Positions 46,245 through 57,350 of a stretch of 64,000 bases of DNA are shown one piece after another. Made by a program: the position numbers and the translations under genes. Below the pieces are notes generated by a model, which was not told the origin of the DNA, searched no databases, and was given only the letters and a program-made list of their open reading frames with translations. Numbering within the stretch: the stretch's first letter is position 1; every line of letters begins with the position of its first letter. The stretch comes from Actinomucor elegans (lineage: Eukaryota; Mucoromycota; Mucoromycetes; Mucorales; Mucoraceae): positions 2,294,001-2,358,000 of the forward strand of contig JAMSLZ010000004.1 of NCBI GenBank assembly GCA_026027325.1, in the 5' to 3' direction.

Positions 46245-46530
46245 CTAAAGAGGCGCCTGTAAGAAGTCTGGTTGAAATTTGAAGCGGCCAAAAGCTTTAT
46301 AACATGAATGAATAATGGAACCCGGATGATTCAATTCAAGTTTTCTGAATTCAGGCACAATGAAGGAGATCATTGCGGAGTTCATGTCTTTGGAAATGTG
46401 CCATTAGCACAGTGCTGAGAGCTCCAGTAATAACAGAATTGGGAACAAAGGATTAACTTGACGAAATCCTCTCCGTTGAAACATTGTGGACAAGAAAAAA
46501 AACTATTGACGTTCGCCTGTACCAGATTAC
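46245..46530 (-). pseudogene. LINE ORF2 C-terminal fragment
   Basis: One frame reads SCPQCFNGEDFVKLILCSQF then CYYWSS, like the C-terminal zinc finger of LINE ORF2. An overlapping frame continues from ATG 46385 as MNSAMISFIVPEFRKLELNH to FKFQPDFLQAPL and a stop at 46245. A frameshift between them is likely. Assignment is weaker than for ORF1. Confidence 0.35.
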
Positions 46531-46999
46531 CAAAAAAAAGGGGGGTTAATAGATGCATTTGGTAAAATATGAAAGCTTCCAGGACTTTGATGAGATACAC
46601 GGTCATATACTTTCTTCTGGTCTAATAGTGAGCCTATTTTTGGGTAATCGCGATATCTACGCGAATATTCTTGCAAGATTGTGGAAAGCTCCTTTTTATT
46701 ATTGCTCTGTTGTTAGCATTTTAAGTTATTTAACAGACCAAAATATTGATAGCCAAATCCGTCATTTCCAGGGCCACTACGTTTCGCTTGTTCCAACAGT
46801 CTATAATATCCGAGGTCCGATTAGGTGAATCGATTAATAGTTATAGTAAATTATGTTCTTGTATAATAGGATGATTCTTTATTCATAAAAACTTGGAGGA
46901 TATTTATACTATTTCTAAGTGCTGCAGATCATTCATAATGTGTTAATTAATAAGTTATAGACTTTCTAGTTGTTACGCATCGAATATACCAGAAGTGAT

Positions 47000-47345
47000 T
47001 TACTTATACTGCGCAAGTGGTTTGCGTAGTCGGAGCCTATTACACAGCCCTTCGATAGTAATAGTGCCAGTGAGATACTCATCAAAATAAATAGTCTGTA
47101 AATAATCATTCATTGCAATTGGCTCAACATTATCCCGGTCGTATAACTTTTGATAATACTATCGTACTACTTCACGCATGTCGATTGGGTCAGATGTATG
47201 TTCAGTCGAAGGTATCGCTTCATAGTAATTGTGCCGTGCTTAAGTTCCAGCCCATTACGCCTCTTTGTGTATCAACTGCTTCTTCAAAGGGATCGCTTTC
47301 GTTAGCTTCGTATATTTGTCTAATTGCATTTGTGGCCTTATCAGA
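47000..47345 (-). pseudogene. LINE ORF2 fragment (pre-reverse-transcriptase linker)
   Basis: Coding-like pieces GNYSSDKATNAIRQIYEANE and, after stops, YYQKLYDRDNVEPIAMNDYL then GTITIEGLCNRLRLRKPLAQ. The pattern (tyrosine-rich LY, an 'I-T-IEGL' start of an elongated helix, then R/K-P) is the usual lead-in to a LINE reverse transcriptase. It stops where the SSPG-DGL block would be expected. The reverse transcriptase itself is not found beyond it. Confidence 0.4.
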
Positions 47346-47395
47346 TGAATAATTGCCTGTTCCTCTTTTATGATCTTAACGCTGTCGCGAAAAGT

Positions 47396-48355
47396 TTATT
47401 TGTCTTCACCAATAATTGGTTCGGTTTCTCCATTGGTGGACACATTGTCCTTTTTAATATTTGAAGCGTCTGATCCAACTAAGTCTTTGTTCTCCTCCTG
47501 TACCTGAAATTCGGAGCTGATATTGTTCAAAGGACTATTTTTCTCGTTATTCTTGTAAGATTTCTGTCTGTTTTTTTTATACTGAATATTAGAAGCATTA
47601 CGTCGGGGACATTCGAAGGATCGGTGACCTTGTTCATGACAGGAGTAACATAAAATACGGGTTCGGGATAATGGGCAATTAAATTTGGCATGACCTTCCT
47701 TATAGCAGTCTAATATCAAGTAGGCATATTATTCCACATAGCATGGAAAAGTTCGTTATTTGATTCACATCAGCTAATATGATGGCTTGGTTCAACATAT
47801 TTCTGTTCCTTGGGAACATGTTTAGCTTGAGAGGTATTTTTTAATTGTGTGATTGGAGCCCATAAAAAACCAGAAGCGCTATCTGTGTAAATGCCAAGGT
47901 CTACAATTTCACCAAAAGCACCTAAGCTCGTCTTAAGTCCCTCCAATGCTTCTCCAGGGAGTGAACATGGGAAAGTGGGATAATTTCAGTTGAATGGCCT
48001 TGCATGGAAGGATTCTGAGGCTGGAATTTTCAAAAGCAACTTCATTCTTACCAATGGCGTTTTTATCATTGTATGGGTAGGTATAAACTTCGAGATACCG
48101 AGTAGGGCCATTGTTGAGGGCTAAGCAGGCATGAAAGCCAGGATGTTAAGTTATAACTGTCGGCATCGCCTGTTGGTCTATGCATTTGCCCTGCAAGGCT
48201 GAAATGTCAAAACGCCATGCATCTTTGTTGCGAAGGGAGCAATAAATTCTCGCCTGTAGAGTGTAAGTGTACTTTTCATTGTCCTCTTGAAGATCAGAAT
48301 GGAGCAACAAAATTTTGGCTGTCGAGGTGGCCGATTTCACTACTTGGGCGTATGA
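47396..48355 (-). pseudogene. LINE ORF1 (gag-like, CCHC zinc knuckle), broken
   Basis: Begins in open frame as SYAQVVKSATSTAKILLLHS, has a stop after VIT near 48146, continues HPGFHACLALNNGPTRYLEV, and shifts frame near 47970 to read PGEALEGLKTSLGAFGEIVD. It then shows WNNMPT followed by stops near 47720 and a further shift into CYKEGHAKFNC and CYSCHEQGHRSFEC. The last is a perfect CX2CX4HX4C zinc knuckle (about 47650-47609). A polar, low-complexity tail ends at 47396. At least two stops and two frameshifts make it non-functional as one protein. Confidence 0.65.
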
Positions 48356-48376
48356 TTTAATTTTTTTTTTTTTTTG

Positions 48377-50333
48377 CGGAACAAAGCATTTTTGAGAAAC
48401 TATGCAGACTCTCTTTAACTAAACTCATAAACCTTATGTAACGTGTTGTTGTCTAGTAGTATATTCTCTGACGCATATGTCATCATTTCAACATTACAAA
48501 CATGATTGACAAAAAAAAGAAATGGCTTTTCATTTCTGCAAGAATCAGTAAAATATTGATCAGGCTAGGACTCTTCACCTCATACTCAACTATGAGATAA
48601 GTTTCGACAGCCCAACTTCTTTTTATCGTTTAGGGATTCCTTCTGGGAACTTAAGATAAAAGATGCCCGCCTGCTTAACACAGCATAAGTTAGACTTGGC
48701 TATTTATCCCTTGAGCAGCGACAACCCCACTTATTTATAAAAACATTGCTTCCAACAGGCTTTGTTGTTTATGAGTATGTCCGTCTAGGTGTTAATATTT
48801 CTTCTTGCAACTGATCCAAAAAAAAAAAATCGTTTACAGCTAGCCATATGCAGGTAATATGTTTTATACTCAATCTTGGTATACAATAAGGAACTAAGAC
48901 TTTTTTTTTTACCCATCTGGGAACGCCTCTCTATAACGCTTTGATTGGGTTCTGTTACAAAGAAAACCTTGAAGATCGTCTAAATTAGTTTGCAACAAAC
49001 TCATTTCTAGTAACCATTAAACTCTGGTATCGGTGGCTTAAGTGGTTTTTGACATTTTTTGGTAAGCACATTGGTTCCTAGAAATGAAGAGAAAAGGAGC
49101 AGAAACATCAAGGTTATTTTGATAACTAAACAAATGCTGAATGAGCGACTTTTTTTCATTTTGAATATTCAACTATTTGGCCACATAAAGAATAAAGACA
49201 AACCAATAACAAAATCAAAAGAAAAAAAGATCAAAAGAATACAAAAATGAAGTATGTACTGGCTGTATCTGTATCTACTTAATATTGTTTAGATTTACAA
49301 TAAATATAAACTCAAAAGAGAAGTAAATGTTCTATTATCATCAAAAAGACTTTATTACTGTACTGTTTACACTCTTTTATTTACTGAAAAATACATTGCA
49401 TCTAGCAGCTCATGATATTATACACAATCTATAAAATAGAATTGGGTAAATCATTTGAAACCCTTCATATCTATTGAACCCAAATTGATAGATTACAACC
49501 GCTGCGGCTAATTTACAATGGCCGATCTATTATATTTAGGGCTTTATACTTTCTATAGGTATAATCTAGGATACATATATGTATGTATAGATGATGCATT
49601 ATCGCGGTTTTGTTAATAAAAAAAAATGGAAAGAGGCACTTCTATGTAATCTGAGGCTGTTTCGAAACTTTCTTAGAAGATTATCTTTATTTGAATAGGT
49701 TCTTTTCAATATATACAATGTAGATCCACCACTTTGTTTACAATTCTTTTAATTATTAGGGTTAAACTTTATATCACAAGAAGAGAAGAATAAATATCAA
49801 TAATCTGGAGAACAATAAAATAAGCCTTTAATAAGTATCGTAGTCGTCAGAGACTATATACTCGAAAAAAGACACTATTCCTCAAATAATTGTAGACGCT
49901 ACCAACCAGGTTGCCTAGTCATCTTTTGAAGATATTGTGCGTTATTCCACTAGACGTTTTGATGACAGCCTTGCAGACTATCCTATTTAATAAATGATTA
50001 CATGTAGCATCTTTTTTAAAAAGTACGGCACTGTTTCTTTAAAAAAATGTGATACTCTTTTCTAAAAACATACAACGCTCCTTTTTTTTTAAAGTACGAC
50101 ATTTTAACTTTTTTTTACGACATCATTTTGGCAAAAGGTGTAAATCCTTTCTTTGGGTTATAAGCCAAGCCGCTTAGGATGCCCTGGTTAAATCCGAACC
50201 ATAGAAGGAAAATGTGCCCTGAATAAGTAGTCTGTGCTCACTATAAGCCTCAAATATAAAGCCTGTAATTGAAACACGCATTGAAAGGGTGTAGATACAG
50301 CTATTCTTTATATGTTCAACTGCGTAATTCGAA
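48377..50333. other. Intergenic A+T-rich DNA
   Basis: No gene recognised. It holds several A/T homopolymers and three closely repeated short phrases around 50015-50120 (AAAAGTACGRCA... / TTTTTTTAAAGTACGAC), perhaps a degenerate short repeat. The start region of the F-box gene lacks a clear TATA box. Confidence 0.4.
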
Positions 50334-52025
50334 ATGCCAAACACTCAAGTACAATTACCACTCGAGATTCTGCAACAAGTACTTCATCACGTACCTTCCA
50401 ATGACTTATTAGCATGTTTATACGTTAGCCATGCATGGTTCATTTATGCCAAACGTCTCTTCTACCGGCAAATCCAGTTCTTTCGATTTTCTTCCATCGC
50501 TCGTTTTATCAAATGCATGCAATTTAGTCCAGATCATCCTAACCTACTTGTGCAAAAAATTATTTTCAGCTTTTTTGTTCTTCGAGACCGTGCTGATGTG
50601 TCTATTTTTGAACAGCAATTTCGGCAACTGGTAGCGCTCTGTCCTCAAGTTGAAACACTGACTAGCACGCAGCAACTCGAAGACCTAGTATTGAAAGCCC
50701 TCTATAATCTACCGACTCCTCTCCAAAAGCTCAGCGCATTCCCTTATTCATTCGAAATCGAATATAACGCTTGCGCGCTCCTTTATAGTCGCACACTAAC
50801 AGAGTACATCATGCATAATACTGGAGATAAGTTACCCAAGGTTGGGTTTAAAGAGCTAAGGAACTTTACAAATTTGCGAAAGCTATCTTTGTTGAAAGCA
50901 CCATTACGTACGATCCAGGACGTAGAATGTGTCTTGAATATGTGCCCACTGTTGCAAGTTTTATGGGTAGAGTTGCGTGATGATGCAGATGAAGAACATG
51001 CGATACCTCAGTTGCCTCCACTGCAGCAATATCCCGAGATAAAAAGCTTGTATATCCATTGTCCCCTTCAAAATATCGATTGCAAATTATTGTATCCCTT
51101 CTTACATAAATGCACCAACCTCGAACGATTTAAACTTGTAGCTATTAATATCGAGATGGCCACGTTCAAAGAATTAGAAATCTTCTTCAATTTGATTCAT
51201 TCATTACCTTCTGTCACACTCTTGTTCGAAGGTGATGATTCAAACAGAACCAGTGAAGTTGCCTTGGAATATCTGCAACTTATTTTTCATTCTCGATCGA
51301 AATATGCAGTCACCTATATCGGTATTGAAAGCGACCGCTATACGCATCGTAGCAGTGATTGTTACTTACACTACATTGCCAAACGTAGCAAACGTCGTGA
51401 GCTGGACATTATATTGCCTGAATTTGAAGCCAACGACCCAGCCCTCCACTTAGCCTATGTCAAGACATTTGCACCTTATGTCAACAGACTTGAAATCAAT
51501 TATGAGCTAACAGACGTACTTTTCAATGCCGGTGAATCCTTTTTGCATACCGTACTCTCGCAATGTACTGCATTGGATTCGCTTACTATACTTCATGGGA
51601 CTTTTCTTCAAGCCCTGTCCCCAACCATCAATACCTCACTACATAAATTGTTCCTTGCTTCCTGTCGGGTCACATCGACATTTGCTGAATCAGTATCTAC
51701 CGCCTGCGTGGATTTGCGCCAACTGACTTTGCGCAATATCGAGTACTCAGTTATGGATCCTATTATTATGCCACAAACAGAGCTACAGTTGTTGGAATTG
51801 AATATGAGCCAGTTTATTGAATCAACACAAGTGCTGATCAGAATTCGTGATAGTAAATGGGAATGGTTCTTTTATACAGATTTTGAAAAGAAACTGTATA
51901 TGGTGCCTGGAAAAAGACAAATACCAGAAGGATGTCAACTTGTATTGCTAGAGTTTAAAAGTATCCAGCAATTACGCGTGTATAATTTAGATGGCTACAA
52001 AGATATGACATTGAAACTAAATTGA
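50334..52025 (+). CDS. F-box protein with leucine-rich-repeat-like region
   Basis: 563 residues, single exon. An F-box lies at about residues 8-47 (LPLEILQQVLHHVPSNDLL, then ACLYVSHAWFIYAKRLFYRQI). The rest is built of irregular leucine-rich stretches typical of fungal F-box/LRR proteins (FTNLRKLSLLKAPLRTIQDV; CVDLRQLTLRNIEYS). Such proteins recruit substrates to SCF ubiquitin ligases; no specific substrate can be named. Mucoromycetes have large families of these genes, and copies often lack introns as here. The start is the first ATG, placed immediately before the F-box. Confidence 0.85.
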   Translation: MPNTQVQLPLEILQQVLHHVPSNDLLACLYVSHAWFIYAKRLFYRQIQFFRFSSIARFIKCMQFSPDHPNLLVQKIIFSFFVLRDRADVSIFEQQFRQLVALCPQVETLTSTQQLEDLVLKALYNLPTPLQKLSAFPYSFEIEYNACALLYSRTLTEYIMHNTGDKLPKVGFKELRNFTNLRKLSLLKAPLRTIQDVECVLNMCPLLQVLWVELRDDADEEHAIPQLPPLQQYPEIKSLYIHCPLQNIDCKLLYPFLHKCTNLERFKLVAINIEMATFKELEIFFNLIHSLPSVTLLFEGDDSNRTSEVALEYLQLIFHSRSKYAVTYIGIESDRYTHRSSDCYLHYIAKRSKRRELDIILPEFEANDPALHLAYVKTFAPYVNRLEINYELTDVLFNAGESFLHTVLSQCTALDSLTILHGTFLQALSPTINTSLHKLFLASCRVTSTFAESVSTACVDLRQLTLRNIEYSVMDPIIMPQTELQLLELNMSQFIESTQVLIRIRDSKWEWFFYTDFEKKLYMVPGKRQIPEGCQLVLLEFKSIQQLRVYNLDGYKDMTLKLN

Positions 52026-52284
52026 TCGGGGTTATTAAGATGCCCTTACCCTAGATAAAGTACCTTTTATCAATACTATGTGAAATAAATATACCCCCAA
52101 GTTCCTACCAATGGTTGTTAACCTTCCCCCTCCCTCCCATTTTTTTTTTTTTTTTTTTTTACCAACAGAATTCTCCATTTGGGCAAATGCCTTTTGAATT
52201 ATTCTATTGGTCTACTATTTCCCGAAGGCAGTTTGTTATAAAGTTTATACTTTTCTTACAGTTATCTCTTTTTTCTCAAATCAA

Positions 52285-53289
52285 ATGTCTATTGCCCCTG
52301 CAAGCGAATACACCATTCCTACTAAGGATACTATCAATCAAGGCGTACTCCTCAAGGAAAAGAACAATCTTCAATTAGTAGAGATTCCTGTACCTGAACC
52401 TACTGTAGACTGCGTCCAAGTTCAAGTAAAATGTACAGGTATTTGTGGCTCTGATGTTCATTTGTGGAAGCATGGAGAGATTGGTATCTTCCCTGTTACG
52501 CGACCTCAACTTTTGGGTCATGAAAGTGCTGGTATCGTTACTGCGTTGGGTCCCAATGTCACTTCTCTTCAAGTAGGTGATCGCGTTGCTATAGAAGCGT
52601 AAGTAACCATAGGTTGACGATATCATGTATTAACGTTGTTTTATAGCGGTATCCCTTGTTCTTTCTGTGATCAGTGTATGAACGGTAGATATCATCTTTG
52701 CCCCGATGTTGTTTTCAAATCGACTCCTCCTCACGACGGTCAGCTCGCCAAATACATCACTCACCCTGCGCGTTGGTTGCACAAGATTCCTGCTAGCATC
52801 AGTTATGAAGAAGGTGCTTTATTAGAGCCCTTATCAGTAGCTATTGCCGCTATTGACCGTGTTCGTGTTCAATTTGGCCGTTCTTTGTTGATCACTGGTA
52901 GTGGACCTATTGGCCTTTTGATCTTGGCTGTTGCTAAAGCAACAGGCGTACATCCTATTGCTATCACGGACGTGCAGCAGAATCGTTTGGATTATGCCAA
53001 GTCCATGGGAGCTACATTTACATACAAAATCGATCCTGGAAAGAGTGAGCTAGAGACAGTCAAGGATATACGCTCTTTGTTTCCTGGAGGAGAGGGTGCC
53101 GAGCATACTTTGGAGTGTACAGGCATTGAGAGTTCGTTTAGAACTGCTATTATGGCCACACGTGATGCAGGCACCTGCTGCTTGGTTGGTGTAGGAAAGA
53201 ATGACCAGACAATACCCGTCAATAACTTTGCTATGCGTGAAGTTGATATTAGAGGCCTGTTTAGGTAAATAGACTGTGCAAAATAACTT

Positions 53290-53341
<52 letters not shown>

Positions 53342-53525
53342 TACTAACTTGCTTGTCTTTAGATACCACCATACATATCCCCGGGCTATCGCTCTTTTAG
53401 CAAGCGGTATATTGGACATTAAGCACTTGATCACTGACAAATATAATTTTGCAGATGCTCTAAAAGCTTTTGACAAGGTCGCTGACCGTAATTCTGGCGC
53501 TTTGAAGGTGCAAATTATAAACTAA
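52285..53525 (+). CDS. Zinc-dependent polyol dehydrogenase (sorbitol/xylitol/arabinitol type, MDR family)
   Basis: Predicted 364 residues; exons 52285-52598, 52647-53264, 53363-53525. NAD-linked oxidation of a sugar alcohol is predicted. Catalytic zinc ligands are Cys54 (GICGSD), His79-Glu80 (GHESAG) and Glu in LLEPLSVA. All four structural-zinc cysteines are kept (Cys109, 112, 115, 123). The nucleotide-binding motif is GSGPIG (about 187-192), followed by an acidic residue in ITDVQQNRL, which fits NAD rather than NADP. Substrate (xylitol, L-arabinitol or sorbitol) cannot be separated by eye. Intron 2 contains T9 followed by A40. A T20 tract and CT-rich stretch (52120-52160) lie in the promoter. 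An ATG at 52207 in frame would add a stub, judged to be leader. Confidence 0.93.
53297..53336 (+). repeat. A40 homopolymer in an intron
   Basis: Forty A preceded directly by nine T, inside intron 2 of the polyol dehydrogenase. Similar long A runs are at 12970-12999 (A30, ankyrin intron) and 56730-56766 (A37, intergenic). Confidence 0.9.
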
Positions 53526-53899
53526 TATTCTAACGAATCATTTTGTAAAATAAATAACAGTAATAATAACATCTTTATTGGAATAATTTTACATAATGAA
53601 AATGATTTACAATTGAATTGGGGCAATATATTATACTTATGAATTGTTTAACATGAAGTAGCTTCAGAAGGGCGCAAAGACCCTAAAACTAGTTCAACTA
53701 TGAAGATCTATTCTTTAATTGGTTTATTAGCCAACAATATGATACTTTTTTGAGCATATCAAACATTCATAGTAAAACCTTTTAGAAACAAGCAAAACTT
53801 TCACATAGATGATGGCCAATATTCGTGTTTTATTACAAGCAATTAGTATATAGCTGTCAAGAACTTTTCTTTTTAGCGACTTGGCATCATTCGGACTCA
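53526..53899. other. Intergenic A+T-rich DNA
   Basis: Contains AATAAA-type signals (53548 onward) for the dehydrogenase gene; nothing else recognised. Confidence 0.45.
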
Positions 53900-54360
53900 T
53901 TAATTAATAGATCCAAATCTCCAATCTAGAAAGAGTCCTATACTATAGCTGAACTTGCTGCAAAGTTTCTTACCTATCTTTTGGATTACAAAGATATCAC
54001 TATCATGGTGTCTCATGGCAAAACGAGATAGATCAGACCACATGAGTTTGATCTAGTCTTCAATTATCCAATTCATCTTGTCTCGGACCCAAGCCCTTTC
54101 AAGTGGATTAGGAAACTCAAATAAGGTCTGTATAACCTAAGCCCTTTTTTCTGGAGCCCATCCATGATAGTTGGCAAGCAAATTATTTTTCTGCCTGTCG
54201 CTTGTTGGTGGACTCCGTCGTATGGATTACAAGGAGAATAAGTGCTTTTGATCTTTTTGAGCGAGGATGGACAACTTTCTTTTCGTATTTACGATGCTTC
54301 ATTACTATAGCATTAAAAAACAAAGCTGAAATGTCAAGTTGTTTTGAAATTTCCACTTCC
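53900..54360 (-). pseudogene. Decayed Tc1/mariner-like transposase
   Basis: Minus-strand pieces in order, with frame changes and stops. A helix-turn-helix-like part comes first (EISKQLDISALFFNAIVMKH then KKVVHPRSKRSKALILLVIH). A central part reads YHGWAPEKRA, stop, VIQTLFEFPNPLERAW. A catalytic-core part then reads KLMWSDLSRFAMRHHDSDIF at about 54044-53985. WSDxSRF is the usual setting of the first catalytic Asp of Tc1/mariner DDE transposases. The end of the DDE domain is missing. At least two stops and two frameshifts make it dead. It is distinct in sequence from the relic at 1.3-2.6 kb. Confidence 0.5.
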
Positions 54361-55409
54361 TTCTATTAGTTTATAAAAAGATGTAGTAACTCATTCTGAG
54401 CATTTACTAGTCATTCGATACAAAATTGAATTATCAAGTGAATCTAGAGATGCTGGCTTTCCATGGTCGTAATGACATTTAGAATTATGGTACAGAATTC
54501 TTGGATTGAGCCGGGTTAAATGCTGGATATAATTACTACGAAAAGTTCACATAAAACTGTTGCATTTACTAGATCTTGTTTTTGGCTGAATTATAATAGC
54601 GAGTGGATCATGCTTGAGAGTCAATTGGATATATATTATATAAACTAGATCTGTTAATTTATACATTTCACCATCGATCCTGGTTTAATGCCATAAAAGT
54701 TTATCATGCTTTGGATGAATTACTACATTCATTAGAAACTTATAAAAGAGTAGGTGCTGGTAACTGAGCTTGTTTTGTTTTCATTCTGCAGCCGTTTTGG
54801 TTGGAGCCCGCCCTAGCTGTAATATCCCAGTTAAAACCATCGGATAAACTACACCTGTCGTGTCCGAAATCTTTGCTATGTCTTCTATATTGGGATGAAG
54901 ACAAGGAGCTTTACAAACGTCAAGTCAGACAATTTACTGGGATCGTCTGTTTAAGTATACTCTTTTGTTTATGTAGGCAATTCAAAGAGAATCTACATCT
55001 AGATTTGCAGTTCGTGTTACAAAGTCTCGGATCTTTTTTGCTCAAAACGTTGGTATTGAAATAACCATGTTATAAACGTTTGTTTCTCCAAAACAAATGT
55101 TAAACGTCTCAATGTTTCAAGTCCTGTCCGCTTAAATAATAAATCGGAAACGTCTCATTACGGCTGTACAGACAGAACTGGTTGCAAAAAGATCAGATGA
55201 TTAATGAATATGACGAATGATCATATGCGTAGAATATTTCTTATGTATATAGAGTGTTTAATAAAAAGGACAATGTACGCTATTAAAGGAATTTCTATAT
55301 TAAAGAAACGCAAGAGTGAGAGCGATAGAGAGATGGTTATAGTATTATATAGAGTGGGAATAGTATATATATATATGTATGTGTGTGTAAGCAACAGCAC
55401 AGAAGTGTA
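54361..55409. other. Intergenic with possible coding relic
   Basis: An open frame at about 54790-55064 (WLEPALAVISQLKPSDKLHL...) has coding-like composition and follows a good acceptor (TTTTCATTCTGCAG, ending 54791), but no partner exon or family was found. A TATATATATG/TGTGTG tract lies at 55365-55390. Confidence 0.35.
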
Positions 55410-56435
55410 TTAATTCAAACGGGTGTCATTGTTTCTTGAATATTCATTCGATAATTCCAAATCATTGTCTTCGTTATTGGACTTTTCAACATCCATATCC
55501 ACGGCAGGAGGTAATCCTAGGACCTTTCTAGTCCATTGCTGAATATTTTTACCCCAGATGACAGGCACAAGAGATATAAACGAAACAATCAATAACTTGA
55601 ATACAAGGGACACTGATACAATATCAGACGTAGAAGTCAGGTCACCCAAAACATCACCCGCCTGTGCGCAGATGAAATTATAAGGCATGGAACCAAAGAA
55701 AGTGGACCAGAAGAAGGGAGAGACAGGAATGTCAAGTAGTGGCGAAATCAAATTCATAAACCAATATGGAGTAAAAGGAAACAAGCGCGCAAACAAGAGC
55801 CACCAGAACAGGCCACCACTCTGACGCTCCTGTTGCAATTGACGATTGAGTGGCTCGGCTTTGCGTGCAACCCAGGGTACTCGTATCAAGGGTTCACCAA
55901 CAAGCATAGCAAGCCCATATGCAAGTGTAGCACCGCCTGCTGTAAGGAAACTGGTCAACACAGTGCCGATACTTATACCATAGAGATAGCCGGCTAATAA
56001 ATTCAATAAAACGGAGCCAGGAATGCTGAATGCTTGCTGCCATAGATACAACACGGCAAAAACAAAAGTAACGGAACCATAACCGGTCCAACTATTATTG
56101 ATGAGTTCTTCTAACTGTAATGATGTCTTTTGTACGTCTTCTAAAGTTCTTGGTAAGCCAATGTCAAGCACAACGTGAGCAAGTGAGACAGAAAAAACTA
56201 GCGATAGTACGCCAATGAAAAGAAAGAGTAGTAAGCGAGGTAATAGTTGTCGCCAGGTAGGCGCTTCTGATTTATTATTGTCGGCCCGATAGATGACTTC
56301 ATCCTCATCGCTTTCATCTGTGTCTATATGCATGGTATGTTGTCTTCGTGAGTCAAACTCTGAAAAATCATCTAATAATCCACTGCTTTCTTGACCCACA
56401 AAGTATGTTGGGTTATTGCTCGTGTATTGTGCCAT
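55410..56435 (-). CDS. VTT-domain (DedA/TMEM41-like) membrane protein
   Basis: 341 residues, single exon. A polar, acidic N-terminus of about 60 residues precedes the first TM helix (about 63-88). The VTT core follows: SIPGSVLLNLLAGYLYG (137-153) with the re-entrant region, GGATLAYGLA, and the signature LLFARLFPFTPYWFMNLISP (213-232). A hydrophobic C-terminal helix at 276-294 is followed by an acidic tail. Proteins of this family (TMEM41B, VMP1, yeast Tvp38, bacterial DedA) are lipid scramblases or lipid transporters of ER/Golgi membranes; TMEM41 is the closest by motif. Length suits the family. Confidence 0.9.
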   Translation of the reverse strand: MAQYTSNNPTYFVGQESSGLLDDFSEFDSRRQHTMHIDTDESDEDEVIYRADNNKSEAPTWRQLLPRLLLFLFIGVLSLVFSVSLAHVVLDIGLPRTLEDVQKTSLQLEELINNSWTGYGSVTFVFAVLYLWQQAFSIPGSVLLNLLAGYLYGISIGTVLTSFLTAGGATLAYGLAMLVGEPLIRVPWVARKAEPLNRQLQQERQSGGLFWWLLFARLFPFTPYWFMNLISPLLDIPVSPFFWSTFFGSMPYNFICAQAGDVLGDLTSTSDIVSVSLVFKLLIVSFISLVPVIWGKNIQQWTRKVLGLPPAVDMDVEKSNNEDNDLELSNEYSRNNDTRLN

Positions 56436-56728
56436 CTACTTTTGATAGAATCGCTATTATCGAATGCTGATAAAGAATAGTTTGAAAGGGAAAAGGAAAG
56501 GGAAAACCCAAAACTTTTTTTCTGTTTCTCATTTATATACAAAAGTTCTTCAGCTGAAAAAGTTCCACCAATAAGAAAAGTTTTCTTCATTTCACGACTG
56601 TAAGAAACGGCCCGAGTCTTTTAGCGCTTCCCTTTTATAGAGCCGGAAACAAAACATAGAAGAAAAGTCTTTGGTGATACCGTCATCAAATTCAAAAGGC
56701 TTGGACGGAAGTGATAAGATAGCATACC

Positions 56729-56768
<40 letters not shown>

Positions 56769-57340
56769 TTAATTAATTAAATGTAACATGGATATTGTAT
56801 CTAGATAACGATGTCTAGGGTTTATTATCCCACAAGAATCCCAAAAAATGAACAAAGGAAGCGCCTGTTCAAATCTTCATTTCTGGGCCCTGCAGTAAAA
56901 GCTTGGTATACGATAACACCTCGGTTCCTCTTATATGCATTTGATTTGGCTGGCAAGAAATATAAATTTGCGCATGAAATGAGGCGTTTAAGAATCTTGA
57001 TTTTTGGGCTGGTTATGTATATCTGTTCACTGAAAGTAATGATAGTCAAGCCTTCGTATAGGAAAGGTTTGCCCTGAGATTCAAGTTTATGATTTCTTTA
57101 TCTATCCTTTTTAGTGAACTCAGCACTATATGTGAAAAGGAAACAAGAAAAAGCTAATACGCAATAGTTGAGCCACCAAATAATTGATAATCATACGAAT
57201 TTGTAATTCAATAATTTGAGATTTTCATTATTATAAGTGTAAAAGTTTGGACAAATGTGAACCAAGTTCAAAACGAATACATATTTTTCAGTTTAGATTA
57301 TATACAATAGATGTAGTAGTTAAATCAGAGTAGGAGCCAC
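56436..57340. other. Intergenic with A37 run and a doubtful small ORF
   Basis: A37 homopolymer at 56730-56766. An 88-codon open frame at 56811-57077 (MSRVYYPTRIPKNEQRKRLF...) is basic and partly hydrophobic, but has no upstream promoter-like sequence other than the A-tract and no recognised family. Confidence 0.35.
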
Positions 57341-57350
57341 ATGTTCGATT

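Larger units (their letters stand above)
46245..48355 (-). mobile_element. Truncated, decayed non-LTR retrotransposon (LINE-like)
   Basis: Minus-strand order matches a LINE. A gag-like ORF1 with zinc knuckles (48355-47396) comes first, then a fragment resembling the linker before the reverse transcriptase (about 47340-47000), and then a C-terminal piece with a CxxC motif (about 46530-46245). The endonuclease and most of the reverse transcriptase are missing. Stops and frameshifts break all parts. A T16 tract (48361-48376 on the plus strand) directly abuts the 5' end. Naming as LINE rests on domain order and remembered similarity to Mucoromycete LINEs. Confidence 0.55.

Noticed and set aside
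56811..57077. 88-codon plus-strand ORF
   Set aside because: Not accepted as a gene: no family, no promoter apart from an A37 run, and an equally long antisense frame.
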